Positions 9,254-16,961 of a stretch of 51,403 nucleotides of DNA are shown in pieces. The notes below the pieces were generated by a model. That model did not search any database, was not told where the DNA came from, and was given only the letters and a program-made list of their open reading frames with translations. This DNA comes from Clostridia bacterium (GTDB lineage: Bacteria > Bacillota > Clostridia > Oscillospirales > CAG-272). Numbering within the stretch: position 1 is the first letter of the stretch; each line of letters begins with the position of its first letter. Where the stretch lies: assembly GCA_017502975.1 (NCBI GenBank), contig JAFVTV010000033.1:1-51403 (forward strand), read 5' to 3'. The position numbers were made by a program, and so were the translations under genes.

Positions 9254-9760
9254 ATGTACGATTACAGACCCATACGCACCAACGCCAACGCCAAGGTTGC
9301 GGCAATGCTGCTTATGGCGGCGGCAGTGATCGCCTTTGTGGGATCGGGGCTGGTGCCCAAATATCCTTCCATACTGCAATGTATCGGGCTTTGCTTACTC
9401 ATTCCCGTCATACAAATTACCGCACGGTATTTGATTTTGCAGTATCTTTACCGTTTGAGAACCTATGATGACGGTAGTGCCGACCTTGAGGTCTATACCT
9501 ATCGCGGCGGCTCGCGCATGCAACTTGTTTGTCGCGTGGGGCTTGCCGAAATTACGGCGGCAGCGCCCCTAACAGAGGGAAATCGCCGCGCGCCCAAGGG
9601 GCTCAGGCGCTACAATTATCACCCGGATATGAAGCCCGGAGTGGGGATCGTTCTTTCGATCACCAACGGTGACGGAGATTGCGAGCTGCTGCTTTCACCC
9701 GACGCGTATTTGCGCGAGGTGCTTGAGGGTGCGGCAAAAAGAAGCGTACAGGAGCAATAA
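9254..9760 (+). CDS. Two-helix membrane protein of unknown function
   Basis: 168 residues, unrecognised. Two hydrophobic segments near residues 14-33 and 42-66 are followed by a roughly 100-residue soluble domain with a beta-rich look (DGSADLEVYTYRGGSRM). AAGGAGAAT of its ribosome site overlaps the end of the previous gene. The pairing with the 8520 protein suggests a shared membrane function. It lies 20 bases upstream of the YgiQ-like gene. Confidence 0.7.
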   Translation: MYDYRPIRTNANAKVAAMLLMAAAVIAFVGSGLVPKYPSILQCIGLCLLIPVIQITARYLILQYLYRLRTYDDGSADLEVYTYRGGSRMQLVCRVGLAEITAAAPLTEGNRRAPKGLRRYNYHPDMKPGVGIVLSITNGDGDCELLLSPDAYLREVLEGAAKRSVQEQ

Positions 9761-9780
9761 CAGGAAAGGAGGGGGATTTG

Positions 9781-11757
9781 ATGCAAAAGACCGATTTTTT
9801 ACCCGTTAGTCGGGCAGATATGACGGCGCGCGGCTGGGATGTGCCCGATTTTGTATATGTAACGGGTGATGCCTATGTCGATCACCCCTCCTTTGGCGTT
9901 GCCATTATTTCGCGCGTGCTGGAGGCGGCGGGCTATCGCGTGGCAATTCTTTCACAGCCCGATTACAAAAGTGCAGAGGCGTTTCGCGAATTTGGCAGAC
10001 CCCGCCTTGGCTTTCTCGTGACGGCGGGCAATATTGACAGCATGGTGGCGCACTATACTGCCGCCAAAAAACGCCGTTCTACCGATTATTATTCACCCGG
10101 CGGCAAAATGGGCAATCGTCCCGACCGCGCGGTGATCGTGTACTGCAACCGCATCCGTGAGGCGTATGGCGACGTGCCGATCATTCTCGGTGGGCTTGAG
10201 GCATCACTGCGCCGCTTTGCGCATTACGATTATTGGGATGACAAGGTCAGGAGATCCGTGCTGGTAGACGCACGTGCCGATATTTTGACCTATGGCATGG
10301 GCGAGAATATCCTGTTGCGCATTGCCGCCCTGCTCGATCGCGGTGTGCCCGTCAAAAAGATCCGCGACGTGCGCGGCACGGTCTATCTTTGCGGGCGCGA
10401 GGATAGCGTGCACTATCCCGTGGCGGCGGCATTTGAATATAACGAATTAAAGGTGGATAAGCGCCGCTATGCCGAGGCGTTTGGCGTGCAGTATCGCAAC
10501 CAGGACAGCATCAGCGGCAAGGCGATCGTGGAATATTACGATAACAAGATGCTGGTGCAAAATCCACCCATGCCACCGCTTGAGCGCGAGGAGCTTGACC
10601 GCGTGTACGCCCTGCCCTTTGCGCGCACCTATCACCCCATGTATGAAAAAGAAGGTGGTGTGCCCGCCATAGAGGAGGTGCGCTTTTCTGTCACCCACAA
10701 CCGCGGCTGCTTTGGCGCGTGTAACTTCTGTGCGCTTGCCTTTCATCAGGGGCGCACGGTGCGCTCGCGCAGCATTGAAAGCGTTGTTGAGGAATGTAAA
10801 AAGATCACCGAAATGCCCGATTTTAAGGGCTACATTCATGATGTGGGAGGGCCGACCGCCAACTTCCGCGCGCCCGCGTGCGACAAGCAGTTAAAGTCGG
10901 GCGTGTGCACCAACCGCAAGTGTTTGGCGCCAACGCCCTGTAAAAATTTAAAGGTCGATCACAGTGAGTACATCAAGCTGCTTGAAGCGATCGAGGCGCT
11001 GCCTAAGGTGAAAAAGGTGTTTATCCGATCGGGTATCCGCTTTGATTATCTGCTCGCCGATCCCGATGAGAGTTTTTTCAAAAAACTTGTGCGCGATCAC
11101 GTCAGCGGACAGCTGAAGGTTGCCCCCGAGCATTGTGCCGACGGCGTGCTGGATGCCATGGGCAAGCCGCATTTTGCGGTGTATGAAAAATTCCGCCGTC
11201 GCTTCTTTGAACTGACAAAATTGATGGGCAAGGAGCAGTATCTGGTGCCCTACCTCATGTCGAGCCACCCGGGCAGCACGCTTGCCGATGCGGTTACGCT
11301 TGCCGAGTGCCTCAAGCGCGACCACTACGCACCCGAGCAGGTGCAGGATTATTATCCTACCCCCGGCACCGCCTCTACCGTAATGTTTTATACGGGCATC
11401 AACCCCCTTACCATGAAGCCTGTGTTTGTGCCGCGTGACTATCACGAAAAGCAGCTGCAGCGCGCGCTTTTGCAATTCAACCGCCCGCAAAATGCCGATG
11501 CCGTGCGCGAGGCACTGAAAAAAGCGCACCGTGAGGATCTTATCGGTACAGCGCCGCACTGCTTGGTGCGCCCTGCCGCAAGTAAGGCGCAAGCAAAGGG
11601 ATACCAAAACGAGGGCAAACGGGGTGAGAAATCAAGCAATTCCATGGAAAAGGGCAGGAAAAGCAACACGCGCCAAGTGCGCGCACAAGCCCCCAAGCAG
11701 GGCAAGAAGCAGGTAAAAAAAGGAGATAGCGTGCACCCCAAACAAAAAAGGCGTTAA
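9781..11757 (+). CDS. YgiQ family (UPF0313) radical SAM protein
   Basis: 658 residues, the full length of the YgiQ family. The N-terminal B12-binding-like region begins FLPVSRADMTARGWDVPDFVY, a family hallmark. The radical SAM cluster is CFGACNFCAL near residue 312. Other YgiQ-specific blocks are DVGGPTANFR, CDKQLKSGVC and KVAPEHCADGVLDAMGKP. The C-terminus is a basic, low-complexity Lys/Arg/Gln tail. The ATG at 9781 is used rather than the TTG at 9778 because AAAGGAGGGGG is correctly spaced from it. The family's reaction is not established as far as I know. It is the last gene of the 8520-11757 cluster. Confidence 0.92.
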   Translation: MQKTDFLPVSRADMTARGWDVPDFVYVTGDAYVDHPSFGVAIISRVLEAAGYRVAILSQPDYKSAEAFREFGRPRLGFLVTAGNIDSMVAHYTAAKKRRSTDYYSPGGKMGNRPDRAVIVYCNRIREAYGDVPIILGGLEASLRRFAHYDYWDDKVRRSVLVDARADILTYGMGENILLRIAALLDRGVPVKKIRDVRGTVYLCGREDSVHYPVAAAFEYNELKVDKRRYAEAFGVQYRNQDSISGKAIVEYYDNKMLVQNPPMPPLEREELDRVYALPFARTYHPMYEKEGGVPAIEEVRFSVTHNRGCFGACNFCALAFHQGRTVRSRSIESVVEECKKITEMPDFKGYIHDVGGPTANFRAPACDKQLKSGVCTNRKCLAPTPCKNLKVDHSEYIKLLEAIEALPKVKKVFIRSGIRFDYLLADPDESFFKKLVRDHVSGQLKVAPEHCADGVLDAMGKPHFAVYEKFRRRFFELTKLMGKEQYLVPYLMSSHPGSTLADAVTLAECLKRDHYAPEQVQDYYPTPGTASTVMFYTGINPLTMKPVFVPRDYHEKQLQRALLQFNRPQNADAVREALKKAHREDLIGTAPHCLVRPAASKAQAKGYQNEGKRGEKSSNSMEKGRKSNTRQVRAQAPKQGKKQVKKGDSVHPKQKRR

Positions 11758-11779
11758 GGATAACGGATATTTCCAACCC

Positions 11780-11819
11780 CGTGGGGCTGTGCACCGTCTT
11801 GACAGTGCACAGCCCCACG
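11780..11819 (+). terminator. Strong hairpin after the YgiQ gene, overlapping a promoter
   Basis: Perfect 15-bp inverted repeat (CGTGGGGCTGTGCAC / GTGCACAGCCCCACG) around a 10-base loop, about 20 bases past the stop codon. No U-tract follows; instead the loop contains TTGACA of the next promoter. It may be an attenuating or protecting stem rather than a true terminator. Confidence 0.55.
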
Positions 11820-11828
11820 TGTTATCAT
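11799..11828 (+). promoter_or_regulatory. Predicted promoter of the DUF2974 gene, nested in a hairpin
   Basis: TTGACA in the hairpin loop (11799-11804), 18 bases formed by the 3' stem arm, then TATCAT (11823-11828). The gene start is 54 bases further on. Confidence 0.6.
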
Positions 11829-11881
11829 ACTATTGTCGCGACACACCTTTTGTCGCATATACTCGGAAAAGGAGGGCATTT

Positions 11882-13003
11882 ATGAGCAATTTGTTTGATT
11901 ATCTTACATGGCGTGGCGATCTTTCCTTTGGCAATGTTTCGCTTTGCCCGGTCGATGCGCTGATCTTTTCCATGCTTGCTTATATGGATTTTGAGGGAAT
12001 TGTGCCGCGAGAGGCAGGTGCCCAGCCCGTGCGACTTTCAGAGGCGGCAAGGGCGTATTTTGCACGCCCCGGGGTTGCGGCAAAAAAGATAGATGCCAAT
12101 CACGAAAGGCTGTTGCGCGTTTTGGCACAGTCGGGGCGGTTTGGCTCCTTGCGCATGCTTGGCGCAAGAAAGGTGCTTGACCGTGCCGACGGCATGCAGT
12201 TTGGTGCAATATCCTTTTTGCTGCCTGGGCAAAATGTGTTTGTTGCCTTTGAGGGAACAGACGATACGCTCGTTGGCTGGAAGGAGGATTTCCGCATGAG
12301 CTATGAGTGCCCCGTGCCCGCACAGCTCATGGCGGCGGCGTACCTGCGCGAGGTCGCCGAGGCGCATCCCCTGCGCCGCATTTTTGTGGGAGGCCACTCA
12401 AAGGGTGGCAATCTTGCCATGTTTTCCGCGGTAAACGCAGGTGAGCATGTGCGCTATCGCATTCGCGCCGTTTATAATAACGACGGGCCCGGCTTTTGCG
12501 ACAGTACGATCACGGGCATGGCGTACGCGGAGTTGCGCGATCGCGTTTATACCTATTTGCCGCAGTCCTCGATCGTGGCGGTGCTGCTTGAGCACGATAC
12601 CAATTATAAGATCGTAAAAAGCAGCAACAAGGGGCTGTTACAGCACGACGGATATTCCTGGGAAGTACAGGGAAACGACTTTGTATATACCAAGGAGCGC
12701 ACCGCGTTTGGCAAAAGGACCGAGGCGGTGGTGGATCACTTTGTCAGTGTGACCAGCCCGGAGCGACGCAGGCGCTTTTGCGAGGCACTGTTCGGTATAT
12801 TAGAGGCATCGGAGCAGGATACCGTATCGGGTATTTTTGGCGGAAAGCGGCAGAGCCTGCGCAATATCATGGGTGCGTATGCCGATCTGCCCGATGAGGT
12901 GCGCACCCTGCTTACCGAAACCATTGCCGTGCTTGGCGCAGGACAGCGCTTGCAAAAGGAGAAGGAAAGACTGGCGCTGCCTAAGGGAGAAAAATCATCA
13001 TAA
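11882..13003 (+). CDS. Mbeg1-like (DUF2974) lipase-fold protein
   Basis: 373 residues. The N-terminus MSNLFDYLTWRGDLSF and the FEGTDDTLVGWKEDFRMSY segment are hallmarks of the Mbeg1-like/DUF2974 family, which has an alpha/beta-hydrolase (class 3 lipase-like) fold. A nucleophile elbow is present as GGHSKGGNLAMF. No signal peptide or membrane helix is seen, so it should be cytoplasmic. The ATG at 11882 is chosen over upstream codons because AAAGGAGGG lies just before it and the family starts here. Substrate unknown. A terminator follows at 13011. Confidence 0.88.
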   Translation: MSNLFDYLTWRGDLSFGNVSLCPVDALIFSMLAYMDFEGIVPREAGAQPVRLSEAARAYFARPGVAAKKIDANHERLLRVLAQSGRFGSLRMLGARKVLDRADGMQFGAISFLLPGQNVFVAFEGTDDTLVGWKEDFRMSYECPVPAQLMAAAYLREVAEAHPLRRIFVGGHSKGGNLAMFSAVNAGEHVRYRIRAVYNNDGPGFCDSTITGMAYAELRDRVYTYLPQSSIVAVLLEHDTNYKIVKSSNKGLLQHDGYSWEVQGNDFVYTKERTAFGKRTEAVVDHFVSVTSPERRRRFCEALFGILEASEQDTVSGIFGGKRQSLRNIMGAYADLPDEVRTLLTETIAVLGAGQRLQKEKERLALPKGEKSS

Positions 13004-13010
13004 AAGAGTA

Positions 13011-13065
13011 AAAGCCGCACACGGCACAGCATTTTTTTGGCTGCGCCGTGTGCGGCTTTCTTTTT
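13011..13065 (+). terminator. Terminator of the DUF2974 gene
   Basis: 15-bp stem AAAGCCGCACACGGC / GCCGTGTGCGGCTTT, extended inward by CAGC/GCTG with one mismatch and closed by a T-rich loop, then CTTTTTG. Placed eight bases after the stop. Confidence 0.9.
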
Positions 13066-13177
13066 GTATAACGAAAACCACTCGATATGTCGCCTCATGC
13101 TTCGCGTGGCTGTGGAGAGGTTAACCGATGAGAATAAAAAGAATAAAGGATGAAGAAGAAAATAGAAAAGAGAGATC

Positions 13178-13377
13178 GTAGGGACAGGCGTCCTCGACTG
13201 CCCGAGAAAACAAAGGGTAAAAGCAAGCGTTGGATTAGCGGATAGATATTACGGTATGATCGGTAAGGGAATTTTCCAAGGATTAATTTCGCCCCAAAAC
13301 GGACAGTCGAGGACGCCGCAACGGTTTGCGGAGCTAACCTTGACGCACTCGGCATAGCCGAGAGCACCTGTCCCTAC
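13178..13377. repeat. 200-bp composite repeat with nested inverted repeats
   Basis: Perfect 11-bp terminal inverted repeats GTAGGGACAGG (13178-13188) and CCTGTCCCTAC (13367-13377). The left end is one complete inverted REP-like unit (13178-13203). The right part (13301-13377) is the same unit split by about 50 bases, with GGACAG and CTGTCC still paired. Between them lie about 100 bases without an ORF. Flanks show no convincing target-site duplication. A further GC hairpin (CCCCGC..GCGGGG, 13441-13455) lies just outside. The rest of 13069-13474 holds no gene. Confidence 0.65.
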
Positions 13378-13474
13378 ATAAAAACAACAAAAATGCAATT
13401 TTGCATTCTTGGGATAGGGCATATGTCCGAAAATGAAATACCCCGCTACGCGGGGATATTTATTAGGTATCGCC

Positions 13475-13503
13475 TTGACGGCAAAGAAAAAATGGGATAT
13501 ACT
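13475..13503 (+). promoter_or_regulatory. Predicted promoter of the GNAT gene
   Basis: TTGACG, 17 bases, TATACT, ending 17 bases before the ATG at 13521, so the leader is very short and includes the GAGGTGAG ribosome site. Confidence 0.7.
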
Positions 13504-13520
13504 AAAGGCGAGGTGAGAGC

Positions 13521-14255
13521 ATGAATAATTTGTATATGGCTTGTCGCGCGCTTTATGAAAGCGCTTTCCCCGGGTCGCCAAAGGCGTGGGATGATGCCTT
13601 GTTTCGCCATGTGATGCCCGAGCACTTGCGCGTGATCCGTGAGGGGGAAAAGCCGCTTTCTATGCTGTTTTCGATCCCGTATTCTATCCAAACCGAGCAA
13701 GGGTGCTTGGAGGCGCGGTATCTTTATGCCGTGGCAACCGATCCCGCCTATCAGGGAAGGGGTCTTGCAAAGCAACTGCTGCGCGAGGTGGCAGATGAGG
13801 GCTATCCTGTGTTTTTGCGCCCCTCAAGCGAAGGGCTTTTTTCCTTTTATCAAAAGGCGGGCTTCTCGCCCATATCTCCCATGCGCACCGAGGTGGGCGC
13901 TGCCGCCCATGGCGACGTGGCGGTGCTCCGCCACTTATCTACAGAGGAGTATCTCCTTGCACGCACTGCGTTTTTGCCTAAGCCATATGCTGAGCCGACG
14001 CCTGCGTTCCTTTCGCTCGGCTTCTCGCTTGGCGGCGCGGTGATGCTTGAAAATGAGTTTGTTGCGTTTTACGAGCGCCGCGGGGATCTGGTTTGGTTTA
14101 AGGAGTGGCTTGGAAATTGCGAATTCGCACCCCGTGCGGCGGCTTTTCTTGGTGCCGCGCAATACAAGCTGCGCACGCCCGATGCGGGCGGAAAGCCCTT
14201 TGGCGTAGGCATTGGTGTGCCACAAGCGCTTGCCTTTTCCATTGCACTTGATTAA
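13521..14255 (+). CDS. GNAT family N-acetyltransferase
   Basis: 244 residues. The acetyl-CoA binding motif A is clear in VATDPAYQGRGLAKQLLREV (about residues 74-93; the QGRGLA loop binds the pyrophosphate). The protein continues about 130 residues beyond the minimal GNAT fold, as in two-domain acetyltransferases of the Eis-like type, but I cannot assign a substrate. The GAGGTGAG ribosome site precedes the ATG. It lies 32 bases upstream of dinB and probably shares its transcript. Confidence 0.88.
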   Translation: MNNLYMACRALYESAFPGSPKAWDDALFRHVMPEHLRVIREGEKPLSMLFSIPYSIQTEQGCLEARYLYAVATDPAYQGRGLAKQLLREVADEGYPVFLRPSSEGLFSFYQKAGFSPISPMRTEVGAAAHGDVAVLRHLSTEEYLLARTAFLPKPYAEPTPAFLSLGFSLGGAVMLENEFVAFYERRGDLVWFKEWLGNCEFAPRAAAFLGAAQYKLRTPDAGGKPFGVGIGVPQALAFSIALD

Positions 14256-14287
14256 ACAACGACATAAGATATAAAGGAGGGGTGGAA

Positions 14288-15520
14288 ATGTCAGACCGCA
14301 TCATTTTACATTGCGATTGCAATGGTTTTTTTGCGTCGGTTGAAATGCTTTCCCGCCCCGAACTCGCACATGTACCTATGGCGGTTGCGGGGGATCCCGA
14401 AAGCCGACACGGCATCATCCTTGCCAAGAATGAAATTGCCAAGGGCTATGGCGTTAAGACCGCCGAAACCATTTGGCAGGCAAAGAAAAAGTGCCCCGAT
14501 CTTGTGCTGGTGCCGCCGCATCATGAGAAATATCACGAGATCTCGCGCCGCGTCAATGCGATCTATCTTGATTATACCGATCTTGTGGATCCCTTTGGTA
14601 TTGATGAGTCCTTCCTTGATGTAACGGGCAGCATGCACCTGTTTCCGTTTTCCCCACGTGAGCTTGCCGATGTGATCCGCGCAAGGGTAAAAAGTGAGAT
14701 CGGCATTACCATTTCGGTGGGGGTAAGCTTTTGCCGCGTGTTTGCAAAGCTTGGCAGTGACTATAAAAAGCCCGATGCAACTACCGTGATAAGCAGAGAG
14801 AATTTTAAGGATATCGTATATTCCTTGCCCGTATCCGACATGCTGTATGTTGGACGGCGCACGGGAGAGCAGCTTCGCGCGCTCGGCGTGCTTACCATAG
14901 GTGATCTTGCCGCCGCTGACCCCGTCAGACTCAAGGGGCTGCTTGGCGAGGCGGGGGAAATGCTGTGGAGATATGCAAACGGAAACGATCACGAGCCCGT
15001 TTGCTCTTATTATGAGCGCAAGCGTCCGAAGTCGGTCGGCAACGGCATGACCTTTCGCCGCAACATCGTTGGCGAGGGGGAGATCCGTGCGGGTGTTGTG
15101 GCGCTTTGCGATGCGGTGGCGGCGCGCCTTCGCGAGGAAAATTGCAAATGCACCGTGGTGCAGGTGCAGGTAAAAAGCCCCGATTTTCGCACCGTTCAGC
15201 GGCAAAAGACACTGCGGCGCGCGACGTGGCTGCAGCGTGACCTTGTGGAAAATGCCATGCAGCTGATCAAGGAAGCAAACGGCTACGGCAATATGATACG
15301 GGCGCTGACCGTGACTGCATCAGGGCTTGTGGGACCCAACGAAACCGAGGAGCAGCTTGATATGTTTGCTGTTGACGATGTGCCGGATAAACGGGAGGGC
15401 GTGGAGGATGCGCTCCATGCCATTCGCAAAAGATTTGGCAGATCCAGCATACGCCTCGGGTACTATCGGCAGCCCGACAGCGCGCCCGATGACCACGGGG
15501 AAGCGCAAAAGAATTCTTGA
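14288..15520 (+). CDS. dinB: DNA polymerase IV (Y-family)
   Basis: 410 residues. Y-family palm motifs are intact: DCNGFFASVEM near the N-terminus (first metal-binding Asp) and FGIDESFLDVTGS near residue 102 (second acidic pair). The helix-hairpin-helix and little-finger regions follow (YVGRRTGEQLRALGVLTIGDL). It performs error-prone translesion synthesis in the cytoplasm. The ATG at 14288 is preferred to the GTG at 14282, because AAAGGAGGGG is best spaced from the ATG. No LexA-type box is evident upstream; transcription probably comes from the GNAT promoter. The stop codon overlaps the -35 box of the next promoter. Confidence 0.96.
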   Translation: MSDRIILHCDCNGFFASVEMLSRPELAHVPMAVAGDPESRHGIILAKNEIAKGYGVKTAETIWQAKKKCPDLVLVPPHHEKYHEISRRVNAIYLDYTDLVDPFGIDESFLDVTGSMHLFPFSPRELADVIRARVKSEIGITISVGVSFCRVFAKLGSDYKKPDATTVISRENFKDIVYSLPVSDMLYVGRRTGEQLRALGVLTIGDLAAADPVRLKGLLGEAGEMLWRYANGNDHEPVCSYYERKRPKSVGNGMTFRRNIVGEGEIRAGVVALCDAVAARLREENCKCTVVQVQVKSPDFRTVQRQKTLRRATWLQRDLVENAMQLIKEANGYGNMIRALTVTASGLVGPNETEEQLDMFAVDDVPDKREGVEDALHAIRKRFGRSSIRLGYYRQPDSAPDDHGEAQKNS

Positions 15521-15545
15521 CACGCTTGGCTGTTTGTGTTACAAT
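15517..15545 (+). promoter_or_regulatory. Predicted promoter of the EamA transporter
   Basis: TTGACA, 17 bases, TACAAT. The -35 box includes the dinB stop codon (TGA at 15518-15520). Confidence 0.8.
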
Positions 15546-15586
15546 AAACGCATTATTTTTTGATAGAAAGTGAGTGTTTGATACCC

Positions 15587-16501
15587 ATGCGAAAATCAAG
15601 CGGCCTTGTTTGCTGTTTGTTGGCGGCACTTTTCTGGGGCACCACCTTTGTGGCGCAGGATGTTGCCGCTAAGACCATTCCCGCATTTACCTTTCTTGCA
15701 CTGCGCTCCTTTGTGGGTGCGGGGGCATTGCTTGCGGTTTTTCTTGTAAAGGATCATATCAATAAAAAAAGAGGCACGTTTGTTCCCCCAAAAAAGGGAG
15801 CGCACAAGCGCACCCTCATTGGCGGTACGTTTTGTGGGCTTTTTTTGTGTGCCGCCTCGGCACTGCAGCAGCTTGGCATTGCGGGCAATACGGGCTCGCC
15901 CGGTAAGGATGCCTTTATTACCGCGCTTTATATCGTGTTTGTGCCGGCGTTTGGACTTTTGCTTGGCAAGCGCGCGGCGCCCCACATTTATGGATGCGTG
16001 GCGGTGGCTTTGGGTGGCTTGTGGCTGCTTTGCATGAACGGTTCCACGCTCACCACAGGCGACGTGCAACTGATTATCTGCTCGGTTTTGTTTGCTTGTC
16101 AGATGCTGCTGGTGGACCATATCGGTGATAGCGTGGATGCAGTGCGCCTGTCGGCAATGCAGTTTTTTGTGGTTGGCGTGGTTTCCACTGTGTTTGCCAT
16201 CATTCTTGAGGAGCCGACTGTTGCGGGCGTGCTCACTGGCTGGTGGACGGTGCTGTATGCGGGAATTTTCTCCTCGGCGGTTGCGTACACGTTGCAGATT
16301 GTGGGGCAACAGCGCACACCTGCGGCGCTGGCAAGCCTTGTTTTAAGCCTTGAATCGGTGGTTGCCGTTATCGCAAGCATGATCGCGCTTCGGCTTTACC
16401 CCACGGGCACCGAGGTGCTTGGTATGGTGCTGATCTTTGCCGCCATCATCGTGTCGCAGATCCCATGGCGCACGTTTAAAAAGCCCAAAACGGTAGAATG
16501 A
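15587..16501 (+). CDS. EamA-family (DMT) transporter
   Basis: 304 residues with about ten hydrophobic helices and the internal two-fold EamA repeat of the drug/metabolite transporter superfamily. The first half begins LVCCLLAALFWGTTFVAQD, a typical first helix; the second half ends GAGIFSSAVAYTLQIVGQQ-like and 'SLESVVAVIASMI', both common EamA landmarks. Inner-membrane exporter or importer of a small metabolite; substrate unknown. The ATG at 15587 follows GAAAGTGAG; upstream in-frame TTG codons would lie inside the promoter. A bidirectional terminator follows at 16509. Confidence 0.9.
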   Translation: MRKSSGLVCCLLAALFWGTTFVAQDVAAKTIPAFTFLALRSFVGAGALLAVFLVKDHINKKRGTFVPPKKGAHKRTLIGGTFCGLFLCAASALQQLGIAGNTGSPGKDAFITALYIVFVPAFGLLLGKRAAPHIYGCVAVALGGLWLLCMNGSTLTTGDVQLIICSVLFACQMLLVDHIGDSVDAVRLSAMQFFVVGVVSTVFAIILEEPTVAGVLTGWWTVLYAGIFSSAVAYTLQIVGQQRTPAALASLVLSLESVVAVIASMIALRLYPTGTEVLGMVLIFAAIIVSQIPWRTFKKPKTVE

Positions 16502-16508
16502 CCGTATC

Positions 16509-16538
16509 AAAGCCCCGCTGCAAAAGCAGCGGGGCTTT
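16509..16538. terminator. Terminator of the EamA gene
   Basis: 12-bp perfect stem AAAGCCCCGCTG / CAGCGGGGCTTT with a six-base loop, eight bases after the stop. The U-tract is short in both directions. Confidence 0.8.
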
Positions 16539-16574
16539 GTCGAACAGTTTTTGCAAGGAATTTCAAAAGATTGC

Positions 16575-16603
16575 TTGACAAGTGCTTGGATTTTATATAT
16601 AAT
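16575..16603 (+). promoter_or_regulatory. Consensus promoter of tRNA-Gly
   Basis: Perfect TTGACA, 17 bases, perfect TATAAT, 10 bases before the mature tRNA 5' end. Confidence 0.92.
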
Positions 16604-16613
16604 AAGATAGTCC

Positions 16614-16687
16614 GCAGGCATAGTCTAGTGGTAAAACCCCTGCTTCCCAAGCAGGAGATGCGGGTTCGATTCCCGTTGCCTGCTCCA
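16614..16687 (+). tRNA. tRNA-Gly(CCC), CCA encoded
   Basis: A full cloverleaf: acceptor GCAGGCA/TGCCTGC, D-arm with AGTGGTAAAAC, anticodon stem CCTGC/GCAGG with loop TTCCCAA (anticodon CCC), T-arm with GGTTCGATTCC, discriminator T and CCA. It is a single-gene transcription unit with its own consensus promoter. The 3' end forms part of a 27-bp palindrome with the terminator. Confidence 0.97.
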
Positions 16688-16734
16688 AAGCAAAAGGGGT
16701 GCCGCATGGCACCCCTTTTGCTTTGGAGCAGGCA
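16677..16734. repeat. 27-bp perfect palindrome including the tRNA-Gly 3' end, plus antisense tRNA remnant
   Basis: The left arm (16677-16703) starts inside the tRNA acceptor stem and runs through CCA into the terminator; the right arm (16708-16734) is its exact reverse complement, with a four-base loop. The inner part (GCAAAAGGGGTGCC) is the likely terminator, followed by TTTTG. Past the palindrome, CGAACCCG (16737-16744) continues as the reverse complement of the T-arm with about six bases lost. So the tRNA's last ~30 bases are present again, inverted and partly decayed. Confidence 0.8.
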
Positions 16735-16857
16735 CGCGAACCCGTTTTGCGCGCAAAAAGAATAAAATTTGATGATATTGCGGTACGCGCAAAAGCGGGT
16801 GCGTTGAAGCGGCAGAGCCGCTTCGCCAAGGTTGCCTTGACGGCTAAACGCCGTCGC

Positions 16858-16883
16858 GGACCGTCGAGGACGCCGGTCCCTAC
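16858..16883 (+). repeat. REP-like 26-nt hairpin unit, copy 2
   Basis: GGACCGTCGAGGACGCCGGT followed by CCCTAC. GGACCG pairs with CGGTCC. The core GTCGAGGACGCC is shared with both arms of the 13178-13377 repeat. The rest of the 16735-16961 gap holds no gene. Confidence 0.6.
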
Positions 16884-16961
16884 GGGTGCAAATCTTACAA
16901 TTCCCACCAAACGGACATAAAACGCCGTTTTGCAAAAAACGCTTGAAAGGAGAGCGTTCGT

